Part shown: positions 1 through 8,932 of the stretch, piece by piece
Layout: each line of letters opens with the position of its first letter
How positions within the stretch are numbered: position 1 is the first letter of the stretch
Assembly: GCA_965602225.1 (NCBI GenBank)
Contig: CBFCYE010000013.1
Coordinates: forward strand, 8,039 to 72,038
Reading direction: 5' to 3'
From: Tenderia sp965602225
GTDB taxonomy: Bacteria; Pseudomonadota; Gammaproteobacteria; Tenderiales; Tenderiaceae
Length of the DNA: 64,000 nt
Position numbers and translations under genes: made by a program
The notes under the pieces: model-generated
What the model was told of the DNA's origin: nothing
Database searches by the model: none
The model's input: the letters and a program-made list of their open reading frames with translations, nothing else

Positions 1-3000
1 TAAAAGACTACGAGTGCTTATGTGGAAAGTACAAACGCTTAAAACATCGCGGCGTAATATGTGAGAAATGTGGTGTTGAAGTAACGGTTGCCAAGGTTCG
101 TCGTGACCGTATGGCTCACATTGAACTTGCCAGCCCGGTTGCCCACATCTGGTTTTTGAAATCGCTGCCTTCTCGCATGGGATTGTTGTTGGATATGACC
201 CTGCGTGATATCGAACGTGTGCTGTATTTCGAAGCCTTTGTTGTTATCGATCCTGGCATGACTACCTTGGAAAAAGGCCAGTTGTTGAATGATGAAGGTT
301 ATCTCGACGCGATTGAAGAGTATGGTGATGACTTTGATGCTCGCATGGGTGCCGAGGCAATTCGTGAGCTGCTGATACAAATGAATCTGCAGGCTGAGGT
401 TGCCAGGCTGCGTGAGGAAATTCCAAACACCAACTCTGAGACCAAAATCAAGAAAATGACCAAACGTCTTAAGTTGATGGAGGCGTTTCTTGATTCGGGT
501 AACAAACCCGAATGGATGGTAATGACGGTGTTGCCAGTTTTGCCACCTGAATTGCGTCCACTGGTTCCTCTGGATGGTGGTCGTTTTGCGACTTCTGATC
601 TGAACGATCTGTATCGTCGTGTAATTAATCGTAATAATCGTCTCAAGCGTCTGCTAGACCTGAATGCGCCGGACATTATCGTACGTAACGAAAAGCGTAT
701 GCTGCAAGAATCTGTCGATGCGTTGCTTGATAACGGTCGTCGTGGGAAGGCAATCACCGGTACTAACAAGCGTCCGCTGAAGTCTCTTGCTGACATGATT
801 AAGGGTAAGCAGGGTCGTTTCCGTCAGAATCTGCTTGGTAAACGTGTTGATTACTCGGGTCGTTCTGTCATCGTGGTTGGCCCTACCCTAAAGCTTCATC
901 AGTGTGGTTTGCCGAAGAAAATGGCGCTTGAGCTGTTTAAGCCGTTTATTTTCAGTAAGCTGGAATTGCGCGGCCTGGCAACAACAATCAAGGCTGCCAA
1001 AAAGCTGGTTGAACGTGAAGGCTCTGAGGTTTGGGATATTCTCGAAGATGTAATTCGTGAACACCCGGTTATGTTGAATCGCGCACCAACACTGCATCGT
1101 CTTGGTATTCAGGCGTTTGAGCCTGTACTGATCGAAGGTAAGGCTATTCAGTTACATCCGCTGGTTTGTACTGCCTATAATGCTGACTTTGACGGTGACC
1201 AAATGGCCGTTCATGTACCGTTGTCGTTGGAAGCGCAGATTGAAGCGCGTGCACTGATGATGGCAACCAATAATGTTTTGTCGCCTGCTAATGGTGAGCC
1301 GATCATCGTGCCATCTCAGGACGTTATCTTGGGTCTGTATTACATGACCCGCGAGCGTATCAATGCCAAGGGTGAAGGCATGGCCTTCTCTGGTTTGGCT
1401 GAGCTGCGTCGTGCATGGGAAACCAAAGCCGCCAATATCCACGCCAAGGTTAAAGTTCGCATCAAAGAAGATGTGCTTAATACTGAAAGCGGCGAAATTA
1501 ACACGGCGATTAAGATTGTTGATACCACGGTTGGTCGTGCTTTGTTAGCCGAGTTGTTGCCAAAAGGGCTGCCGTTTGAGTTGTTTAATCAAACCATGAC
1601 CAAAAAGGCAATTTCAGGTCTGATCAATACTTGTTATCGTCGTCTGGGCCTTAAGGCAACAGTTATCTTTGCTGATCAGCTGATGTATACCGGTTTCAGT
1701 TTTTCAACCAAGTCGGGCATCTCTATTGGTGTCAACGACATGGTTGTTCCTGATGAGAAGCAAGCGATCATTGGTGCGGCGGCTGCTGAGGTTAAGGAAA
1801 TTGAGAATCAGTATATTTCTGGTCTGGTAACCAATGGCGAACGCTACAACAAAGTAGTTGATATTTGGTCTCATACCAATGACCGCGTTGCTAAGGCAAT
1901 GATGGATATGCTGGGTAGTGATCTGGTTATTGATAAAGACGGCAATGAAGTTAAGCAGGACTCGTTTAACTCAATCTATATGATGGCTGACTCTGGTGCT
2001 CGTGGTAGTGCTGCGCAGATTCGACAGTTGGCCGGGATGCGTGGTCTGATGGCCAAGCCGGATGGCTCAATCATCGAGACACCGATTACCGCAAACTTCC
2101 GTGAAGGTTTGAATGTACTGCAGTACTTTATCTCGACACATGGTGCGCGTAAGGGCCTTGCTGATACAGCCTTGAAAACTGCTAACTCAGGTTATCTGAC
2201 GCGTCGTTTGGTTGATGTGGCACAAGATCTGGTGGTTACTGAAGATGATTGTGGTACTGCCAATGGTCTGTTGATGATGCCGTTGATCGAGGGTGGCGAT
2301 GTTGTTGAGCCACTGCGCGAGCGTGTACTGGGTCGTGTTGTGATTGGGGATGTTTGTCATCCAGGCACTGAAAAAGTTCTGGTTACGGCTGGAACTCTAC
2401 TTGATGAGCGCATGGTTGATGAGCTTGAAGAGGCGAGTGTTGACCAGGTGATGGTACGTTCACCTATTACCTGTGATACGCGCTACGGTATTTGTGCTGC
2501 TTGTTACGGTCGTGATTTGGCTCGTGGTCATCAGGTTAATTCTGGCGAGGCTGTCGGTGTTATTGCTGCCCAGTCAATTGGTGAGCCGGGTACTCAGCTT
2601 ACCATGCGTACTTTCCATATCGGTGGTGCGGCTTCTCGATCAGCTTCAGAAAATAATGTTGAAGTGAAATCTGCCGGTACTGTGCGTATGCATAATATCA
2701 AGCTGGTGAAGCATGCTGATGGCCATAATGTTGCTATTTCGCGCTCTGGTGAGTTGATTGTTGTCGACGAGCACGGTCGTGATCGTGAGCGTTATAAGAT
2801 TCCATATGGTGCGGTTTTGTCTGCTGATGATGGCGATGCAATCACTGCGGGTCAGATAGTAGCTACCTGGGATCCGCATACCCATCCGGTTATTACCGAG
2901 GTTGCCGGTCAAATCAAGTTCAGTGACTTTGTCGAAAATGTCAGTATGCAGCGTACGACGGATGACATTACTGGTTTGACCAGTTTGGTGATCACCGATC

Positions 3001-4010
3001 CTAAGGCTCGCGGAACCGCTGGTAAAGATTTGAAACCGATGGTTAAGCTGGTTGATCTCAATGGTGATGATCTGTGTATTGCTGGCACTGATATTCCTGC
3101 TATGTACTTCTTGCCAGGCGGTGCGATTGTTGGAATGGAAGATGGTTCAGAGGTTGGTGTTGGTGATGTACTTGCACGTATCCCGCAGGCATCATCTAAG
3201 ACGCGTGATATTACTGGTGGTCTACCACGTGTTGCTGACTTGTTTGAAGCCCGTAAGCCGAAGGATCCGGCCATTATGGCTGAGGCGACTGGTACGGTTG
3301 GTTTTGGTAAAGAGACCAAAGGTAAGCGTCGTCTGGTCATTACCGACAAAGATGGCGAGCGTAATGAGGAGCTGATTCCAAAGTGGCGTCATATCACTGT
3401 GTTTGAAGGTGAGCATGTTGAACGTGGTGAGGTTGTGGTTGATGGTGCGCCAACACCACACGATATTCTTCGTTTGAAGGGTATTTCTACGCTGGCTAAC
3501 TACATCGTCAATGAGGTGCAGGAGGTTTATCGTCTGCAGGGCGTTAAGATCAATGACAAACATATAGAGGTTATTGTTCGTCAGATGCTGCGCAAGGTTG
3601 ATATTACCAATGGTGGGGATAGTAAATTCCTTAAGGGTGAGCAGCTGGAGCGTTCGCGCGTCATGGATGAGAATGACAGGCTCGTAGCTGCGGGTAAGGT
3701 ACCATCGACCTTTGATCCTGTATTGCTGGGTATTACCAAGGCTTCTTTGGCGACTGAATCATTTATTTCAGCAGCGTCATTCCAGGAGACTACACGTGTT
3801 CTGACCGAGGCCGCAGTTCAAGGCAAGATAGACAGTCTGCATGGCCTTAAGGAAAATGTAATCGTTGGTCGATTGATTCCTGCGGGTACCGGTCTTGCTT
3901 ATCATGCTGAGCGTCGTCGTAGACGTGAAGAGGCTGATGCCGCAGTGGCAGCGCTTGAAAAAGCACCGACTGCCAGCGAAGTTGAAGAGGCATTAAGTAA
4001 GGCATTGTAA
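1..4010 (+). CDS. rpoC: RNA polymerase subunit beta' (5' end missing)
   Basis: This is the catalytic beta' subunit of RNA polymerase, cut by the window edge. The reading frame is open from base 3, and about 65 N-terminal codons are missing by comparison with the 1407-residue Escherichia protein; 1335 residues remain. The N-terminal zinc site (CLC, then CEKC) lies within bases 3-70. The active-site magnesium motif NADFDGDQ is at 1179-1202. The second zinc cluster is formed by a Cys in EDDCGT and by CDTRYGICAAC near 2470-2510. The C-terminal part carries the normal double-psi barrel, bridge helix and clamp segments without frame disruption. It precedes rpsL, as is usual in gammaproteobacteria. 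The identification is certain. Confidence 0.99.
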   Translation, partial: KDYECLCGKYKRLKHRGVICEKCGVEVTVAKVRRDRMAHIELASPVAHIWFLKSLPSRMGLLLDMTLRDIERVLYFEAFVVIDPGMTTLEKGQLLNDEGYLDAIEEYGDDFDARMGAEAIRELLIQMNLQAEVARLREEIPNTNSETKIKKMTKRLKLMEAFLDSGNKPEWMVMTVLPVLPPELRPLVPLDGGRFATSDLNDLYRRVINRNNRLKRLLDLNAPDIIVRNEKRMLQESVDALLDNGRRGKAITGTNKRPLKSLADMIKGKQGRFRQNLLGKRVDYSGRSVIVVGPTLKLHQCGLPKKMALELFKPFIFSKLELRGLATTIKAAKKLVEREGSEVWDILEDVIREHPVMLNRAPTLHRLGIQAFEPVLIEGKAIQLHPLVCTAYNADFDGDQMAVHVPLSLEAQIEARALMMATNNVLSPANGEPIIVPSQDVILGLYYMTRERINAKGEGMAFSGLAELRRAWETKAANIHAKVKVRIKEDVLNTESGEINTAIKIVDTTVGRALLAELLPKGLPFELFNQTMTKKAISGLINTCYRRLGLKATVIFADQLMYTGFSFSTKSGISIGVNDMVVPDEKQAIIGAAAAEVKEIENQYISGLVTNGERYNKVVDIWSHTNDRVAKAMMDMLGSDLVIDKDGNEVKQDSFNSIYMMADSGARGSAAQIRQLAGMRGLMAKPDGSIIETPITANFREGLNVLQYFISTHGARKGLADTALKTANSGYLTRRLVDVAQDLVVTEDDCGTANGLLMMPLIEGGDVVEPLRERVLGRVVIGDVCHPGTEKVLVTAGTLLDERMVDELEEASVDQVMVRSPITCDTRYGICAACYGRDLARGHQVNSGEAVGVIAAQSIGEPGTQLTMRTFHIGGAASRSASENNVEVKSAGTVRMHNIKLVKHADGHNVAISRSGELIVVDEHGRDRERYKIPYGAVLSADDGDAITAGQIVATWDPHTHPVITEVAGQIKFSDFVENVSMQRTTDDITGLTSLVITDPKARGTAGKDLKPMVKLVDLNGDDLCIAGTDIPAMYFLPGGAIVGMEDGSEVGVGDVLARIPQASSKTRDITGGLPRVADLFEARKPKDPAIMAEATGTVGFGKETKGKRRLVITDKDGERNEELIPKWRHITVFEGEHVERGEVVVDGAPTPHDILRLKGISTLANYIVNEVQEVYRLQGVKINDKHIEVIVRQMLRKVDITNGGDSKFLKGEQLERSRVMDENDRLVAAGKVPSTFDPVLLGITKASLATESFISAASFQETTRVLTEAAVQGKIDSLHGLKENVIVGRLIPAGTGLAYHAERRRRREEADAAVAALEKAPTASEVEEALSKAL

Positions 4011-4013
4011 TTC

Positions 4014-4060
4014 CCTGTTGTTTCAACAGGTTGAGCGATGCCGGCAATTATGTCGGCATC
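4014..4060 (+). other. Two hairpins after rpoC
   Basis: Two inverted repeats follow the rpoC stop codon directly: CCTGTTG/CAACAGG (4014-4020/4024-4030) and GATGCCG/CGGCATC (4037-4043/4054-4060). Neither is followed by a real run of T (the sequence continues gtctctgtt). They may therefore be a weak or Rho-assisted terminator, or a processing site between the rpoBC and str transcripts. Confidence 0.45.
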
Positions 4061-4097
4061 GTCTCTGTTAATAGGTGGGGCTGGGTGAAGATCGTGC

Positions 4098-4126
4098 TTG
4101 ACAGTTGGCTTGTAGATCTCTAAAAT
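4098..4126 (+). promoter_or_regulatory. Sigma-70 promoter of the str operon
   Basis: A perfect -35 box TTGACA (4098-4103) is separated by 17 bp from TAAAAT (4121-4126). Transcription would start near 4133, giving a leader of about 140 nt before rpsL. This is the best promoter in the window and fits a ribosomal protein operon. Confidence 0.85.
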
Positions 4127-4273
4127 TCCGGCTTCATAATTGTAGGGTCCATCTGTACCGGGCTCATTAAATTGCTAAGTTAATGATTTTTGACTATTTG
4201 TTGTCCGTTCTGAGTAAGAAACGCGCGACAAGGGTCTTTCATACTTATAGAAATAAGATTTTAGGTGATCTAA

Positions 4274-4648
4274 ATGGCAACAATTAATCAGTTGGTTAGA
4301 AAGCCACGTGCTAGAAACGTAGAAAAGAGCAATGTACCAGCTCTGGAAGCTTGTCCTCAGAAGCGTGGCGTTTGTACTCGCGTGTATACAACTACGCCTA
4401 AGAAGCCTAACTCGGCTTTGCGTAAGGTTGCTCGTGTGCGATTGACCAATGGCATGGAAGTGACAAGCTATATCGGTGGTGAAGGTCATAATCTGCAAGA
4501 GCATAGTGTGGTTTTGATTCGAGGCGGTCGTGTAAAGGATTTGCCAGGTGTTCGTTACCATACGGTTCGCGGAACGCTGGATACTTCTGGAGTTGCTGCG
4601 CGTAGGCAGGGTCGCTCTAAGTATGGCGCCAAACGTCCTAAGGGTTAA
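4274..4648 (+). CDS. rpsL: 30S ribosomal protein S12
   Basis: S12 sits at the decoding centre of the small subunit and controls tRNA selection accuracy. The 124-residue length equals that of the Escherichia protein. The loop TTPKKPNSALRK contains Lys43, and GGRVKDLPG contains Lys88 and Asp89. Both lysines, whose replacement causes streptomycin resistance or dependence in many bacteria, have the wild-type identity here. Asp89 is the residue that is methylthiolated by RimO in Escherichia. It is the first gene of the str group, downstream of a strong promoter, and rpsG follows after 34 bp. Confidence 0.98.
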   Translation: MATINQLVRKPRARNVEKSNVPALEACPQKRGVCTRVYTTTPKKPNSALRKVARVRLTNGMEVTSYIGGEGHNLQEHSVVLIRGGRVKDLPGVRYHTVRGTLDTSGVAARRQGRSKYGAKRPKG

Positions 4649-4682
4649 TTGTTTAGGCTTTATAAAAGATTAGGTAATACAG

Positions 4683-5153
4683 ATGCCAAGAAGAAGAGTA
4701 GTAGCAAAGCGTGAGATTCTGCCAGACCCTAAGTTTGGAAGTGAAACTCTGGCCAAGTTCGTGAACATAGTCATGATGAGCGGCAAGAAGTCTATTGCTG
4801 AGAAGATTGTTTACGGTGCTTTGGATGTTGTGGCTGAGCGCAGTAGCAAAGATTCATTGGAGATGTTTGAAAAAGCACTTGAGAATGTAAGCCCGATGGT
4901 TGAGGTTAAGTCGCGTCGTGTTGGTGGTGCAACTTATCAGGTGCCTGTTGAGGTTCGTTCGGCTCGTCGTGTAGCTTTGGCTATGCGTTGGTTGAGTGAT
5001 GCGGCTCGTAAGCGCGGCGAAAAATCTATGGGTTTGCGCCTGGCTGGTGAAATTATCGATGCTGCCGAGAGTCGTGGGTCAGCCGTTAAGAAGCGTGAAG
5101 ATGTTCATCGTATGGCTGAAGCGAATAAAGCGTTCTCTCATTATCGCTGGTAG
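4683..5153 (+). CDS. rpsG: 30S ribosomal protein S7
   Basis: S7 nucleates assembly of the 30S head and contacts the E-site tRNA. The protein has 156 residues, the common bacterial length (the K-12 form is longer at its C-terminus). It starts MPRRRVVAKREILPDPKFGS and ends in SHYRW, both family hallmarks. In Escherichia S7 represses its own operon by binding the rpsL-rpsG spacer. The spacer here is only 34 bp, so I cannot show that this control is kept. A hairpin follows before fusA. Confidence 0.98.
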   Translation: MPRRRVVAKREILPDPKFGSETLAKFVNIVMMSGKKSIAEKIVYGALDVVAERSSKDSLEMFEKALENVSPMVEVKSRRVGGATYQVPVEVRSARRVALAMRWLSDAARKRGEKSMGLRLAGEIIDAAESRGSAVKKREDVHRMAEANKAFSHYRW

Positions 5154-5161
5154 TTTTTAAC

Positions 5162-5187
5162 AGGTGGCGCCCTAGATGGCGCCATCT
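5162..5187 (+). other. Hairpin between rpsG and fusA
   Basis: The sequence AGGTGGCGCC (5162-5171) pairs with GGCGCCATCT (5178-5187) over 10 bp with one G-T pair, around a 6-nt loop. The following bases are T-rich (ttagttctttt) but not a clean U tract. It could be a partial attenuator or an RNase processing and stability element that sets fusA-tuf levels relative to rpsL-rpsG. Confidence 0.6.
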
Positions 5188-5229
5188 GATTTAGTTCTTT
5201 TATAATTCGGTTAGTAAGGGAAGCTTTAG

Positions 5230-7323
5230 GTGGCGCGTAAAACACCAATCGAGCGTTATCGTAATATCGGCATCATGGCTCACATTGATGCTGGCAAGAC
5301 AACGACGACCGAAAGAATACTGTTTTACACTGGTATCTCACACAAGATTGGTGAGGTGCATGATGGTGCCGCCACTATGGACTGGATGGAGCAGGAGCAG
5401 GAGCGAGGTATTACTATTACCTCTGCGGCGACTACTTGCTTCTGGTTTGGAATGGATAAGCAGTTCCCTGAACACCGAATTAACATCATTGACACCCCTG
5501 GCCACGTGGACTTTACGATTGAAGTAGAGCGATCGTTGCGTGTGCTGGACGGTGCTTGTGCTGTTTTTTGTGCGGTTGGTGGTGTTCAGCCACAGTCCGA
5601 AACCGTATGGCGTCAAGCCACTAAATATCAAGTCCCACGCATGGCGTTCATTAATAAGATGGATCGTCAAGGTGCGGATTTTTTTCGTGTAGTAACCCAG
5701 ATAGAAGAACGTCTCTGTTGTAGCCCTGTTCCGGTTGTAATTCCTATTGGTGCTGAAGAGGGTTTTGAGGGTGTTGTTGATCTGGTGCGAATGAAGGCAA
5801 TTTATTGGAGTGAGGCTGACATGGGTGCAAGCTATGTAGCTAGTGAAATTCCTGCTGAATTGTTAGAGTTGGCGCGAAAATGTCGCGAAAAAATGATTGA
5901 AGCTGCGGCCGAGGCTTCTGATGAATTGATGGAGAAATACCTTGAAGGAGGTGATTTGTCCGAGAGTGAGATTCATCAGGGTTTGCGGATACGTACTATT
6001 AGTAATGAGATTATTCCAACGCTCTGCGGTAGCGCCTTTAAAAATAAGGGTGTGCAGGCGATGTTGGACGCTGTTGTTAATTATATGCCGTCCCCTGTAG
6101 ATGTTCCTGCGATTATGGGGGTGGACGAGGTTGGTGTTGAGGCTGAGCGTCATAGTGATGATGCTGAGCCATTCGCGGCGCTTGCTTTTAAGATTGCGAC
6201 AGACCCGTTTGTTGGCACGCTAACCTTTTTGCGTTGCTATTCGGGTGTCGTCAAGATTGGTGATACTGTCTTTAATCCTGTTAAAGGGAAAAAAGAGCGG
6301 ATTGGTCGTCTTGTGCAGATGCACGCCAATAGTCGCGAAGAAATAAAAATGGTGTTTGCAGGTGATATTGCTGCTGTTGTGGGATTGAAAGACGTAACAA
6401 CTGGTGATACACTTTGCGCCCCCTCAGATATAATAGCTCTGGAGCGGATGGATTTTCCAGAGCCAGTGATATCTGTAGCGATCGAGCCTAAGACGCAGGG
6501 TGATTACGAAAAGATAGGTTTAGCGTTGAGTAAATTGGCGCAGGAAGATCCTTCTTTTCGTGTTCGTACCGATGAAGAGTCGGGTCAGATGATTATCTCT
6601 GGTATGGGTGAGCTTCACCTTGAGATTATTATTGATCGTCTTCTGCGTGAATTTAAGGTTGGCGCCAATGTGGGCGCGCCTCAGGTTGCATACCGTGAAA
6701 CGATACGCGGCAGCATTGAGGTGGAAGGTAAGTTTATTCGTCAGTCGGGTGGGCGCGGCCAGTATGGTCATGTGTGGCTCCGGTTGGAGGCTCGTGAACG
6801 AGGTGCGGGCTATCTATTTGAAGATGCGATTGTTGGCGGGTCTGTACCACGCGAATATATCTCTTCGGTAGATAAGGGTATACAGGAGACCATGGTCAGC
6901 GGAGTCATGGCGGGGTACCCGGTAGTGGACGTCAAGGTGACTTTGTTCGATGGGTCTTATCATGATGTTGACTCTAACGAAAATGCGTTTAAAATTGCCG
7001 GCTCGATTGGCTTTAGGCAAGGTTTTATGGGTTCTAATCCTGTCCTGCTTGAACCTTTGATGAAGGTTGAGGTGGAGACGCCAGAAGAGTATATGGGTGA
7101 CGTGATTGGCGATCTTAATCGCCGCCGTGGCCTGGTTCTGGGGATGGATGATTCGCTGGTGGGTAAGCTGGTTACAGCTGAGTTGCCGCTAGCAGAGATG
7201 TTTGGTTATGCCACGTCGTTGCGCTCAATGTCCCAGGGGCGTGCGACTTATAGTATGGAATTTGAGAAGTATGCTGAAACACCTTCAAAGATCGCCGATG
7301 TGGTGATGATGAAGTCGGCATAA
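5230..7323 (+). CDS. fusA: Elongation factor G
   Basis: EF-G is the GTPase that translocates tRNA and mRNA through the ribosome and helps to recycle it. It has 697 residues (Escherichia 704). The G1 loop AHIDAGKTT is at 17-25, the G3 motif is DTPGH at 88-92 and the G4 motif NKMD starts at residue 142; domains II to V follow. The start is GTG, with AAGGG 9 nt upstream. Unlike tuf next to it, this gene uses many uncommon codons (CGG, CGA, AGG, ATA), and domain IV differs noticeably from the Escherichia sequence. The position in the str operon argues for the canonical EF-G rather than a FusA2-type paralogue, but a second copy elsewhere cannot be excluded. Confidence 0.95.
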   Translation: MARKTPIERYRNIGIMAHIDAGKTTTTERILFYTGISHKIGEVHDGAATMDWMEQEQERGITITSAATTCFWFGMDKQFPEHRINIIDTPGHVDFTIEVERSLRVLDGACAVFCAVGGVQPQSETVWRQATKYQVPRMAFINKMDRQGADFFRVVTQIEERLCCSPVPVVIPIGAEEGFEGVVDLVRMKAIYWSEADMGASYVASEIPAELLELARKCREKMIEAAAEASDELMEKYLEGGDLSESEIHQGLRIRTISNEIIPTLCGSAFKNKGVQAMLDAVVNYMPSPVDVPAIMGVDEVGVEAERHSDDAEPFAALAFKIATDPFVGTLTFLRCYSGVVKIGDTVFNPVKGKKERIGRLVQMHANSREEIKMVFAGDIAAVVGLKDVTTGDTLCAPSDIIALERMDFPEPVISVAIEPKTQGDYEKIGLALSKLAQEDPSFRVRTDEESGQMIISGMGELHLEIIIDRLLREFKVGANVGAPQVAYRETIRGSIEVEGKFIRQSGGRGQYGHVWLRLEARERGAGYLFEDAIVGGSVPREYISSVDKGIQETMVSGVMAGYPVVDVKVTLFDGSYHDVDSNENAFKIAGSIGFRQGFMGSNPVLLEPLMKVEVETPEEYMGDVIGDLNRRRGLVLGMDDSLVGKLVTAELPLAEMFGYATSLRSMSQGRATYSMEFEKYAETPSKIADVVMMKSA

Positions 7324-7362
7324 CAGATAGTTAAATGAGTTTTAATAGAGAGGGTTTAAGTC

Positions 7363-8553
7363 GTGTCCAAAGAAAAGTTTGAACGTAATAAGCCGCACGT
7401 AAACGTGGGCACTATTGGTCACGTTGACCATGGTAAAACGACACTGACAGCGGCATTGACCGTGACGCAGGCGAAGAAATATGGTGGTGACGTAAAAGGT
7501 TACGATCAGATCGATTCAGCGCCAGAAGAACGCGCTCGTGGTATCACCATCTCAACTGCTCATGTTGAGTATGAATCAGATACTCGTCACTACGCTCACG
7601 TAGATTGTCCAGGACATGCTGATTATGTAAAGAACATGATCACTGGTGCGGCACAGATGGATGGCGCGATACTGGTATGTTCAGCAGCTGATGGCCCGAT
7701 GCCTCAGACTCGCGAGCACATCTTGTTGGCCCGTCAGGTTGGCGTACCTTACCTGGTTGTCTTCCTGAATAAGGCAGACATGGTAGATGATGAAGAGCTG
7801 CTTGAGCTGGTTGAAATGGAAGTGCGCGAACTGCTCTCTTCTTATGACTTTCCAGGCGACGACACGCCAGTAATCATCGGTTCAGCGCTGAAAGCGCTTG
7901 AAGGTGATACTAGCCCAATTGGTACTCCGGCTATCGACAAGCTGATCGAAGCTTTGGATACATATATTCCAATGCCAGAACGTGCCATTGATGGTGACTT
8001 CCTGATGCCTGTTGAAGATGTGTTCTCAATCTCAGGTCGCGGAACAGTAGTTACCGGTCGTATCGAACGTGGTGTGGTTAAAGTCGGCGAAGAAATTGAA
8101 ATCGTAGGCATTAAAGACACTGTCAAGACCACTTGTACTGGTGTTGAAATGTTCCGCAAGCTACTGGATCAGGGTGAAGCGGGTGATAATGTCGGCGTAC
8201 TGCTGCGTGGCACCAAGCGTGAAGATGTTGAGCGTGGCCAGGTATTGTGTAAGCCAGGTTCAATCAAGCCACACACCAAGTTCGAGGCAGAAGTGTACGT
8301 GTTGGGCAAAGATGAAGGTGGTCGTCACACACCATTTTTCAACGGCTATCGTCCACAGTTCTTCTTTCGTACCACTGACGTAACTGGCGCATGTGATCTG
8401 CCAGAAGGTGTTGAAATGGTTATGCCTGGTGACAATGTTGCCATGACAGTTAGCCTGATCGCACCGGTTGCGATGGAAGAAGGTCTGCGTTTCGCGATTC
8501 GCGAAGGTGGTCGTACTGTTGGTGCGGGTGTTGTTGCTAAGGTTGTTGAGTAA
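7363..8553 (+). CDS. tuf: Elongation factor Tu
   Basis: EF-Tu delivers aminoacyl-tRNA to the ribosomal A site in a GTP-dependent way. The protein has 396 residues. The P-loop GHVDHGKT occupies 19-26, ARGITIS forms the switch I region, DCPGHADYV carries the catalytic histidine, and NKAD is the guanine-specificity motif. The start is GTG with a GAGAGGG-type Shine-Dalgarno sequence. Codon use is strongly biased, as expected for one of the most abundant proteins. Many gammaproteobacteria have a second tuf copy upstream of rpoB, which would lie outside this window. Confidence 0.98.
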   Translation: MSKEKFERNKPHVNVGTIGHVDHGKTTLTAALTVTQAKKYGGDVKGYDQIDSAPEERARGITISTAHVEYESDTRHYAHVDCPGHADYVKNMITGAAQMDGAILVCSAADGPMPQTREHILLARQVGVPYLVVFLNKADMVDDEELLELVEMEVRELLSSYDFPGDDTPVIIGSALKALEGDTSPIGTPAIDKLIEALDTYIPMPERAIDGDFLMPVEDVFSISGRGTVVTGRIERGVVKVGEEIEIVGIKDTVKTTCTGVEMFRKLLDQGEAGDNVGVLLRGTKREDVERGQVLCKPGSIKPHTKFEAEVYVLGKDEGGRHTPFFNGYRPQFFFRTTDVTGACDLPEGVEMVMPGDNVAMTVSLIAPVAMEEGLRFAIREGGRTVGAGVVAKVVE

Positions 8554-8558
8554 AATAT

Positions 8559-8873
8559 ATGAGTGCGAATCAGAAAATACGTATCCGTTTGAAAGCGTTT
8601 GATTATCGTTTGATTGATCAATCTGCACGCGAAATTGTTGAAACAGCCAAGCGTACTGGTGCTCAGGTAAAAGGTCCGATTCCTTTGCCTACCAAAAAAG
8701 AGCGTTTTACTGTGTTGATTTCACCGCACGTAAATAAGGATGCTCGTGACCAATACGAAATTCGTACACATAAGCGTTTGATGGATATCGTAGATCCTAC
8801 TGATAAAACTGTTGATGCGTTAATGAAGTTGGATTTGGCTGCTGGCGTTGACGTCCAGATTAAATTGACATAA
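8559..8873 (+). CDS. rpsJ: 30S ribosomal protein S10 / NusE
   Basis: S10 is a 30S head protein and, as NusE, also takes part in transcription antitermination with NusB and in coupling through NusG. The 104-residue length is close to the usual 103. It starts only 5 bp after the tuf stop codon, and any Shine-Dalgarno sequence would lie inside the end of tuf, so translation is probably coupled to tuf. There is no space for a separate promoter or for the L4-binding S10 leader described in Escherichia. Confidence 0.98.
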   Translation: MSANQKIRIRLKAFDYRLIDQSAREIVETAKRTGAQVKGPIPLPTKKERFTVLISPHVNKDARDQYEIRTHKRLMDIVDPTDKTVDALMKLDLAAGVDVQIKLT

Positions 8874-8886
8874 AGGGTTTTAGCGT

Positions 8887-8901
8887 GCGGCACTATGCCG
8901 C
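8887..8901 (+). other. Short hairpin between rpsJ and rplC
   Basis: The repeat GCGGCA/TGCCGC (8887-8892/8896-8901) closes a 3-nt loop in the 59-bp rpsJ-rplC spacer. It has no T run, so it is not a terminator. The spacer is unusually long for this operon; the hairpin may slow RNA decay or act in control of the S10 genes. Confidence 0.4.
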
Positions 8902-8932
8902 CGTTGATAGCTGAGAAGCTAGGAGTTTGAAA

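Noticed and set aside
4014..4060. Strong terminator after rpoC
   Set aside because: The two hairpins are good, but no T tract follows, so they are listed only as hairpins.
8927..8932. TTG starts for rplC (8927), rpsM (19435), rplR (16238), purL (41920) and the hexahaem gene (35293)
   Set aside because: For rplC, rpsM, rplR and purL the later ATG has correct spacing to the ribosome binding site and matches the family N-terminus; for the hexahaem gene the later ATG places the lipoprotein signal at the start.
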